This document shows, piece by piece, positions 1 to 6,600 of a stretch of 9,456 nt of DNA. A model generated the notes under the pieces. It ran no database searches. It was not told where the DNA came from and saw only the letters and a list, made by a program, of their open reading frames with translations. Source of the DNA: CAYSUS01 sp964434165. Its GTDB lineage: Bacteria > Planctomycetota > Planctomycetia > Pirellulales > Thermoguttaceae. Positions within the stretch are counted from its first letter, which is position 1, and each line of letters starts with the position of its first letter. Where the stretch lies: contig CAYSUS010000177.1 in NCBI GenBank assembly GCA_964434165.1, positions 1 through 9,456 on the forward strand. Reading direction: 5' to 3'. Both the position numbers and the translations under genes were made by a program.

Positions 1-257
1 GTTCGAGCGCGTCGTCGCCGAGACGCTCGAAAAGCGGCCGATGCGGCTGTTGAGCGACGGTAAACTGGACCTGTCCCCGTGTGATCCCCCCACGCGGAGC
101 GTGCCTACCGGGGGTTCCATCCCCCCCGGGGGGGCGATTCGTTCGCCAGGAAGAAGAAAGACGGCATCATCCCACACGACAGCGCCCAGCGAAGGTTGTT
201 CCTCGCTCACGCGTCGGACTGCGATGGGCTGGGGGTTCGGGACGCGGAGTTGCTTAC

Positions 258-296
258 GGTCTGCTAACACGCCTTGCGAACACCCCTTGCGAACAC
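258..296. repeat. Three tandem 13-bp direct repeats
   Basis: The units at 271-283 (GCCTTGCGAACAC) and 284-296 (CCCTTGCGAACAC) differ at one position. The preceding 13 bases, 258-270 (GGTCTGCTAACAC), match the first unit at 9 of 13 positions, so the array is probably two good copies plus a decayed third. The array ends about 40 bases before the promoter-like -35 element at 336. A regulator-binding array is possible, but slippage in GC-rich intergenic DNA is an equally simple explanation. Confidence 0.6.
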
Positions 297-335
297 GCTG
301 GCGCGGCCGGACGTGCGAATGCCCCGCCGGGGTGC

Positions 336-364
336 TTGCATGATGGCCGCGATGGTGGTATCTT
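336..364 (+). promoter_or_regulatory. Weak sigma70-like promoter candidate for the WD40 gene
   Basis: TTGCAT at 336-341 and TATCTT at 359-364 are separated by exactly 17 bases. They match the housekeeping consensus at 3 of 6 and 4 of 6 positions. A transcript would start near 371, giving a leader of about 73 bases that contains the hairpin at 381-407 and the ribosome binding site at 432-437. The position suits the downstream gene, but such partial matches are common and planctomycete promoters are poorly defined, so this is only a candidate. Confidence 0.3.
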
Positions 365-380
365 CGCGTCGCCGCTTGGA

Positions 381-407
381 CCGAGGCGCCCGGCCCGGGG
401 GCCTCGG
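381..407 (+). promoter_or_regulatory. GC-rich leader hairpin upstream of the WD40 gene
   Basis: Arms at 381-393 (CCGAGGCGCCCGG) and 395-407 (CCGGGGGCCTCGG) are complementary at 12 of 13 positions, so in RNA they would form a very stable stem with a short loop. No T-run follows, so an intrinsic terminator is unlikely. The structure lies 24 bases before the Shine-Dalgarno sequence of the WD40 gene. It could affect mRNA stability or translation, or be the remnant of a palindromic element. A role is not shown. Confidence 0.45.
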
Positions 408-431
408 AGGTGGAAGCTCTGCTCGATCAAG

Positions 432-437
432 AAGGAG
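432..437 (+). promoter_or_regulatory. Shine-Dalgarno site fixing the WD40 gene start
   Basis: AAGGAG ends 6 bases before the ATG at 444. The same frame is open upstream as far as base 81, but this well-placed site, followed directly by a signal peptide, makes 444 the likely true start. Confidence 0.8.
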
Positions 438-443
438 CGGTCC

Positions 444-2696
444 ATGGCGCGGTGGTCCAAGAGCACGCGGTTTGGCGGGCGCTGGCGTTTTCGCCAGGGG
501 ATGCTGGCACTTCTGGGCGCGGCGTGCTTCGCCGGGCCGGCCCGGGCCGAGGGCGAGACCACGCCGGCCCCAGTGCCCGACGAGGCCGCGGTCGGGGAGG
601 CGATGAAGCTGGTCAAGGAGGTGTTTCAGGAGCACTACGACGCGGCGGATACGCCGGAGGAGAAGTGCCAGCTCGCCCGCCGCCTGCTGGGGGCCGCCAA
701 GCAGGCACCCGACGACGCGGCCAGCCAATATGCCCTCCTGATTGCCGCCCGGGCGGTGGCCGCGGCGGCGGGCGACGCGAAGCAAACGCTGGAGGTGGTC
801 GAGGCGCTGGCCGAGGCCTTTCGGGTGGACTATGCCGCGGAGGCCGCGGCGGCGCTGGACGCGGTGTCGTCGGCTGCGCGGTCGCGCGAGCAGCAGCGCG
901 ACCTGGCCAAGGCGGCGATGGAGGCCGCGGATCGGGCCGTCGCGGAGGACGCCTTGGAGAAGGCCGCCGAGTTGGGCCAGATCGCGGTCGGCGGCGCGCG
1001 GCGCGCGCGGGACGGGGCCCTCGTCCAGGAGGCCGCGGCGCTGAGCGCCCGGGTCCGCAAGGCCGCTGCGGCGAGAGCCGCGATCCGCGACGCCCTGGCC
1101 AGGCTCCGGGCCGACCCGGTCGATCCGGCGGCCAACCAGGCGGTGGGCGAGTACTACTGCTTCGGCCAGGGCGACTGGGAGAAGGGTCTGGCGATGCTCG
1201 CGCTGGGCCGCGACGCGGCGCTCGCCGGCCTGGCCCGGCAGGAGCTGGAGCCGCCCGGGACGCCGGAGGAACAGCTTGCCCTGGCTGACGCGTGGTGGGC
1301 CGCGGCCGGGGGGCGGAGCCCGGAGGCTGCCGAGGCGATGCGCCGCCGCGCCGGGGCGTGGTACCAGAAGGCCATGCCCGGCCTGACCGGGCTGGTTAAG
1401 GTCAAAGCCACCAAGCGGCTGGAAGAGGTGGAGAAGGAGTCAGGCCATCTTCCGTCCGCGGTGATGACGCTCGCGGACCGTGCCGTGACAGCGGAATTGG
1501 CCCACACGATCTCGTGCGGCTTCAAACCGTCACACGTGTTGTTCCTGCCCCAGCGTCCGGCGACCGTCGCTATCGTGGGCGGCCAGGAATACGGGCTGTG
1601 GGACGCCACGACGGGCAAAGCCGTGGCCGAGGTCGCGAAGGTTGCTGTCCACGCGCGCACCGCGATTTGCTCTGGGGAGTTGTTGATTATCGCCGGAGGC
1701 CACCCGGAAGAAGCCGTGGCCATCGTGCGCCTCGACTCGGGCAAGACCCGGCTCTGCCCTGTCGGTCACGAAGCGAGCGTCCGCGTGCTGGCGGTGAGTC
1801 CGGACGGCGCGTTGGCAGCGACCGGGGACTTCGACGGGAAGGTCGTGATCTGGGAGATCGAGTCCGGCAAGGTACGGCACACGATACCTGGCGACAAGCA
1901 GTTCGTGTGTGGGCTGGCGTTCTCGCCCGACAGCCGCCTGCTGGCATGCTCGCGTGTCGGGAAGGACTTCGAGCTGTGGGCAACGCACGACGGCAGCCTC
2001 GTCCGCACCTTGAAGGACAGCGACACGAGCTTCACCTACCTGGCTTTCTCGCCGGACGGTCGGCTCCTGGTCTCGGCGGAGAGCGTGGGGATTCGACTTC
2101 GGAACGCGGTCACCGGGGCTGTCGTCGCGACGATTGGCGGGAATGAGGACTCCGACGGATTCGAACAAGCTCACTTCATCGCGGGCGGTGCCATGCTCGT
2201 CTCGGGTGCGCGCGACGGGGCTCTGCAAATCTGGGGCGTGGCCAGTCAGCGGGAGCTCTTCCGAGCCAGTGCCCACGACCACGTCTGGGGCATGGACGTC
2301 GATCCGAGCGGTGCGATGATCGCCACGGCTTCGCCCACCGACGGCATGGTGAAGATCTGGCGGGTACGGCATGGAAGGACTTACCGCAGCCCCAAGCCGG
2401 TGCCTGCCGCCAGGCGGCCCGACGGCAAGAACCCCTGGCTGGGCACGTGGAGGGAGGGAGACGGGTTTGGCGGCTTTCATGTGGTCACGATCCTCCCAGA
2501 GGGAGTTGCGCGACGCGGGAACGTTGCCGGCCGCTGGTACCTGGCGGGCGAGGCTCTCGTCATGGAGTGGCCCGACCGGTGGAAGGGCGTGTGGTACTTT
2601 GAGAACGGGCGAATCCTCAAGAAGGCCTACTTCGGCAACAAGTCTTTGAGCGATCCTCCGAGCAATACCGACATCGTCACGCGGGTGGGAGAGTAG
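444..2696 (+). CDS. Exported WD40 beta-propeller protein with planctomycete-type N-terminal module
   Basis: The protein has 750 residues starting at the ATG at 444. Residues 1-35 form a signal peptide: an Arg/Lys-rich n-region, a hydrophobic MLALLGAACFAG core and a PARA cleavage site before EGE, so export is predicted. Residues about 48-331 are alanine-rich and helical, running from a VKEVFQEHY motif through GDWEKGLAMLA, EEQLALADAWW and ALPGLTGL-like segments. I recognise this as a module found in many planctomycete exported proteins in front of varied C-terminal domains; its function is unknown. Residues about 365-650 form roughly seven WD40 blades, several with the AFSPDGRLL or AVSPDGALA signature followed by a D-G-x-V-x-I-W-type strand; blade 2 is degenerate. 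Residues about 663-750 form a small Trp-rich domain (NPWLGTWREG, WKGVWYF). The N-terminal half is visibly more GC-rich in codon use than the WD40 half. WD40 propellers are binding scaffolds, so a periplasmic or surface role in protein interaction is inferred. No enzyme motif was seen. Confidence 0.92.
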   Translation: MARWSKSTRFGGRWRFRQGMLALLGAACFAGPARAEGETTPAPVPDEAAVGEAMKLVKEVFQEHYDAADTPEEKCQLARRLLGAAKQAPDDAASQYALLIAARAVAAAAGDAKQTLEVVEALAEAFRVDYAAEAAAALDAVSSAARSREQQRDLAKAAMEAADRAVAEDALEKAAELGQIAVGGARRARDGALVQEAAALSARVRKAAAARAAIRDALARLRADPVDPAANQAVGEYYCFGQGDWEKGLAMLALGRDAALAGLARQELEPPGTPEEQLALADAWWAAAGGRSPEAAEAMRRRAGAWYQKAMPGLTGLVKVKATKRLEEVEKESGHLPSAVMTLADRAVTAELAHTISCGFKPSHVLFLPQRPATVAIVGGQEYGLWDATTGKAVAEVAKVAVHARTAICSGELLIIAGGHPEEAVAIVRLDSGKTRLCPVGHEASVRVLAVSPDGALAATGDFDGKVVIWEIESGKVRHTIPGDKQFVCGLAFSPDSRLLACSRVGKDFELWATHDGSLVRTLKDSDTSFTYLAFSPDGRLLVSAESVGIRLRNAVTGAVVATIGGNEDSDGFEQAHFIAGGAMLVSGARDGALQIWGVASQRELFRASAHDHVWGMDVDPSGAMIATASPTDGMVKIWRVRHGRTYRSPKPVPAARRPDGKNPWLGTWREGDGFGGFHVVTILPEGVARRGNVAGRWYLAGEALVMEWPDRWKGVWYFENGRILKKAYFGNKSLSDPPSNTDIVTRVGE

Positions 2697-2742
2697 GTTG
2701 CGGACCCGCACGACGTTGGGGGAAACGAAGGCGGGATGGGTG

Positions 2743-2748
2743 AGGAGG
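2743..2748 (+). promoter_or_regulatory. Shine-Dalgarno site selecting a GTG start at 2754
   Basis: AGGAGG lies 5 bases before GTG at 2754. An in-frame ATG at 2736 lies upstream of this site and has no comparable site of its own, so GTG is the better start. The 57 bases between the WD40 stop and this GTG contain no recognisable terminator or promoter, so read-through from the WD40 gene is possible. Confidence 0.8.
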
Positions 2749-2753
2749 AACAC

Positions 2754-3599
2754 GTGAGCACAGGCAAGCCGCTGCGCGTGGCCGTCGTGACGCCCTACTA
2801 CCGGGAGTCGATTGACGTCCTGCGGCAGTGTCACCACAGCGTTCTTGAGCAGACCTACCCCTGCACGCACTTCATGGTGGCGGATGGGGAGCCTGTTGAG
2901 GAGGTGTCGCAATGGTCGGTCCAGCACACCATTCTCCCGCGTGCCCACGCCGACGCGGGAGACACCCCGCGGGGGATCGGCTCACTTCTAGCCATGAGCC
3001 AAGGATTCGATGCGATCGCCTTCCTGGATGCCGACAACTGGTACTACCCGAGTCACATCGCGACGATGGTGGCGCTCCACCGAGATTCGGGCGCTCTTGT
3101 CTGTACGGCGAGCCGGACGATCCACCGGAAGGATGGCTCCATCATGTACCGGGATCGACGCGAGAGCGACGGCGCTCGGCACGTGGATACGAGTTGCTTC
3201 TTCCTGACTAGGCTAGCTTTTGGGGTGTTGCCCGTGTGGACCATGATGCCGAAGGAACTCGCGGCTGCATGCGATCGCGTGTTCTGGCACTCGGTCCTCG
3301 CAAAGGGGTTCTCGCGAGCGCATTGCGTTGAGCCCACCGTGGCGTTTCGCACTCAGTATGAAGTGCACTACATGGCGTGCGGCGAGAGGCCGCCTCCTGG
3401 CGTTAAGACCTGCGACGGGCACATAGGCGTGGCGCTCCGCTGGTGGCTGTCCCGAACTCCCGCTGAGCGCAGGGAGTTGGAGGAGCGCTACGGGTTTCGT
3501 TTCCGCGAGGAAGCCTTCCTCGGGAAGGCCCCGGCGCAAACGGCTCGTCGGGTCGCAAGCACTGCCCCGGCCGGTTTGGATCATTCCCCTGGCCATTGA
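2754..3599 (+). CDS. GT-A fold glycosyltransferase (family 2-like)
   Basis: From the GTG start the protein has 281 residues, with no signal peptide or membrane segment, so a cytoplasmic enzyme is expected. Residues 8-16 (RVAVVTPYY) form the first strand of a nucleotide-sugar-binding GT-A fold. Next come a SVLEQTYP helix (29-36), the VADGEP strand (42-47) and FLDADNWYYPSH (90-101). DAD at 92-94 is the DXD-type motif that holds the metal and sugar-nucleotide phosphates in GT-A enzymes. The second half has a conserved-looking DTSCFFLTRLAF strand and an aspartate-containing ACDRVFW segment that could serve the acceptor side. The length is that of a single GT-A domain with a short, disordered-looking tail. 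It transfers a sugar from an activated donor; donor and acceptor cannot be read from the sequence. Its stop overlaps, or lies 32 bases before, the start of the next gene, so the two are probably co-translated and share a glycan pathway. Confidence 0.92.
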   Translation: MSTGKPLRVAVVTPYYRESIDVLRQCHHSVLEQTYPCTHFMVADGEPVEEVSQWSVQHTILPRAHADAGDTPRGIGSLLAMSQGFDAIAFLDADNWYYPSHIATMVALHRDSGALVCTASRTIHRKDGSIMYRDRRESDGARHVDTSCFFLTRLAFGVLPVWTMMPKELAAACDRVFWHSVLAKGFSRAHCVEPTVAFRTQYEVHYMACGERPPPGVKTCDGHIGVALRWWLSRTPAERRELEERYGFRFREEAFLGKAPAQTARRVASTAPAGLDHSPGH

Positions 3600-3631
3600 A
3601 CGTTGCCGTCTGCGAACGCTTGTCGAGAAGC

Positions 3632-6600
3632 ATGCACGCTGAACCCCCGATGCCAGAACCTGCGGAGATCCGGGACGGCGACGTCGAGGGCATTCAGGAT
3701 TGGGTCGAGCGGGGCCTCGCCCTGATTCAGGCGGGCCGCATCGAGGAGTCGATCGAGGTGATGGAAGAGGGCCTCGCCCTCGACCCGCGGTCCGTGGACT
3801 TGCATCGCAACCTCGGGGTGGCGCTGGCCCGACTCGAGAGGCTGGAAGACGCCCTCCGGCATTTCCGCCAGGCAGCCACGATCGAACCGGCGGTGGTCGA
3901 TCACCACCGCAACCTTGCAGTCGCGCTGGGCCAGCAGGGGCGCCTGGAGGAAAGCGAAGCCGAATTCGCCAAGATCGTGGAACTCGAGCCGGGGAATCCG
4001 CGGGCGCACTACGATCTTGGCCACATGCGTCGACTTCTCAAACGCCCATCCGAGGCGGCGGCGGATTTCGAGGAAGCGCTCCGCCTGAAGCCCGACTTTC
4101 CCGAAGCGCGTCACGATCTGGGGCTTGCGCTTTCGCAACTCGACCGGAAGGCCGAGGCCAAGGAGTGCTACGAGGAGGCGTTGCGGCTGAAGCCGGACTT
4201 CTGCGAGGCATACAACAACCTCGGCGTGCTCCTTGAGGAGTCCGGGGAGTTGACCGAGGCGGAGCAGTGCTTCCGCAAGGGGCTCACGGTCAAGCCCGGC
4301 TCCGACGAGACACACAACAACCTCGGCGTAGTGCTAGCGGCGATGGGTCGACACGGCGAGGCGGCCGCCTGCTACCGCCACGCCCTGGCACTGAATCCGC
4401 GATCGGCGCATGCCTACAACAATCTGGGCAACGCCCTGCGAACCATTGGCGAAGTCGACGAGGCCATCGAGTGCCTGAACCAGGCGATCCGGCTTCGTCC
4501 CGATTACGCCGAGGCGTACAACAACGTCGCCATCGCGTTGGTCCAGAAGGGGCGGATCGACGCCGCGCTGGAGAACTACGAGCGCGCTCTCTACCACAAG
4601 CCTGACTACGCCGAAGCGCACATGAACCGCGCCCTGGCCCTTCTCGGCGAAGGCGACTACGAGCGAGGTTGGACCGAGTACGAATGGCGATGGAAGGGCA
4701 AGGAAATGCGCCATCCCGCAGCCTCGGTCCATCGGCGCCGCTGGGTGGGATCTCCTCTTCGGGGCCGAACGATCTTGCTGAAGGCGGAGCAGGGACTGGG
4801 AGACACGATTCAGTTCGCGCGATATGCCAGTCTGCTGAAGCAGCGCGGCGCCACGGTGATCCTCGAGTCCCAGAAGAGCCTGGCGCGACTGCTCGCGAGT
4901 TGCCCCGGCATCGACCGTATCGTTGTCCGAGGGAGCGAGGAGCAAGTTGAGTTCGACTTCTATGCGCCGTTGATGAGCCTTCCCGGCATCTTCAAGTCGA
5001 CTCTCGAGACGATTCCGGCGGAGGTCCCGTACCTGGTCCCGGAGGAGGAGCGTCTCGAGCGTTGGAGGGCGCGAGTCTCGGCGATTCCGGGCTACAAGGT
5101 GGGCATCGCGTGGCAAGGGAACCCGGACTACCGAGGTGATCGCATGCGGTCGATTCCCCTGCGGCGTTTCGCGCCGCTCGGGGCCATCGATGGCGTGACC
5201 CTGGTCAGCCTGCAGAAGGGTTTCGGGGTGGAGCAGTTGGAGGAGATCGCCGGTGAATTCCACGTCGAGACGTTGGGGGACGTGGACACGGACGGTGGGG
5301 CGTTCTTGGATACGGCTGCCATCCTGTCGCATCTCGATTTGGTGATCACGTCGGACACGGCTCTACCGCATGTGGCTGGAGCCCTGGGTGTGCCAGTGTG
5401 GATGGCGACGCCCCTGGCTGCCGACTGGCGCTGGCTGCGCCGTGGAAGCCGCTGTCCCTGGTACCCCACCATGCGGATGTTTCGGCAGAGATCGCAAGGG
5501 GACTGGCAGGCTGTCTTCCGGGAGATCGCGGAAGCCCTCGTCTCGCGCATGCGTGAGGGCCGGGAGGCAGTCAAGCCGGCGAGCCCGGCGCTCGACCGCC
5601 AAGCCGAGGCAAGGACGCTCCACTCACGCGCGATCGACTTGATCGGCCAGGAGAATCTTGCCGAGGCGACAGGCTTACTCGAGCAGGCACGGCGCGCTGA
5701 TCCTGAGTCGGCGCCGATCCTTCACGACCTCGGAATCGTCTCGGCTCGGCAGGGGGCCCTCGACGGGGCGATCGCCTACCTCGAAGAGGCCCTCCGACTT
5801 CGGCCGGACTACTTGGATGCCCTGAGCAACGTCGGCCTGGCTTTCCTGCAGAAGGGGGATTTGGAGTCTGCGGAGCGGCATCTCCGCAGGGCGCTGGAGG
5901 TCGGTCCCGCCAGTGCTGAGACACACAACAACCTGGGGGTCACGTTGATCCGGAAAGGATGCCCGCGCGAGGCGGCGACCTGCTACCAGCAAGCGCTACA
6001 GATTCGCCCCGACTACCCAGAAGCCCACCTCAACCTAGCCAGGGCTCTCCTGATCCAGGGCGACTTCGAGCAAGGCTGGTTGGAGTACGAGTGGCGTGCG
6101 CGATGTGCAGGTTATCGCAGGCCCACCACGCCGAAGCCGCGGTGGGGCGGGGAGCCGCTTGGCTCCAAGCGACTGTTGCTCCATACCGAGCAGGGCCTGG
6201 GAGACACGCTTCAGTTGATCCGCTACGTGCCACTCGTCAAGCGGGACGGGGGCACTGTGATCGTCGAGTGCCAATCGTCCCTCATACCTTTGCTGCGTTC
6301 CTTCGATGGGATTGACGTGCTGAGCGCGGCGGGCGGTCGCCTACCTGATCATGATGTCGTCGCGCCGCTCCTCAGCCTGCCGGGGCTGTTCCGGACGACG
6401 TTGGCCACCATACCGGCTTCCGTCCCCTACCTGAAGGCGGATCACGAGTTGGTAACGAGATGGTGCGCTCGCCTCCAGTCGGTCGATGGGCTCCGTGTCG
6501 GCATCGCATGGCAGGGGAATCCCGACTACGACGGCGACAAGGAGCGGTCTGTCCCGCTCGTCCACTTCGCTGCCCTGGCCAGGATTCCGGGAGTCTCCCT

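Larger units (their letters stand above)
1..443. other. Upstream region without a convincing complete gene
   Basis: This stretch precedes the WD40 gene. In plus frame 2, bases 2-75 use almost only G/C-ending codons and read like protein (FERVVAETLEKRPMRLLSDG), so they may be the tail of an upstream gene. The frame then stays open to 343 but turns into proline/arginine-rich sequence without normal codon bias, so a real stop or a frame disruption cannot be placed. The rest holds small structures: CACGC-GGA-GCGTG at 91-103, a C7G7 palindrome at 121-134, tandem 13-mers at 258-296, a CCCC-GCC-GGGG hairpin at 322-332, a promoter-like pair at 336-364 and a large hairpin at 381-407. No RNA gene was recognised. 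Confidence 0.6.

Noticed and set aside
81..443. Extension of the WD40 protein upstream by 121 residues
   Set aside because: The extension is Pro/Arg/Gly-rich and crosses palindromes and tandem repeats. The signal peptide and a well-spaced Shine-Dalgarno place the start at 444.
520..535. A lipoprotein signal at the cysteine of the WD40 signal peptide
   Set aside because: The residues before the cysteine are Gly-Ala-Ala rather than a Leu-led lipobox, and a clear PARA cleavage site follows. A standard exported protein fits better.
410..1288. A 292-codon plus-strand frame overlapping the WD40 gene
   Set aside because: It is composed mainly of Gly, Arg and Ala with no domain. It is a frame-shifted shadow of the alanine-rich N-terminal module.
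1530..2948. A 472-codon open frame on the minus strand opposite the WD40 gene
   Set aside because: It spans the end of the WD40 gene and the start of the glycosyltransferase gene, has an arginine/histidine-rich nonsense composition and shows no family motif. It is the usual antisense shadow of GC-rich coding DNA.
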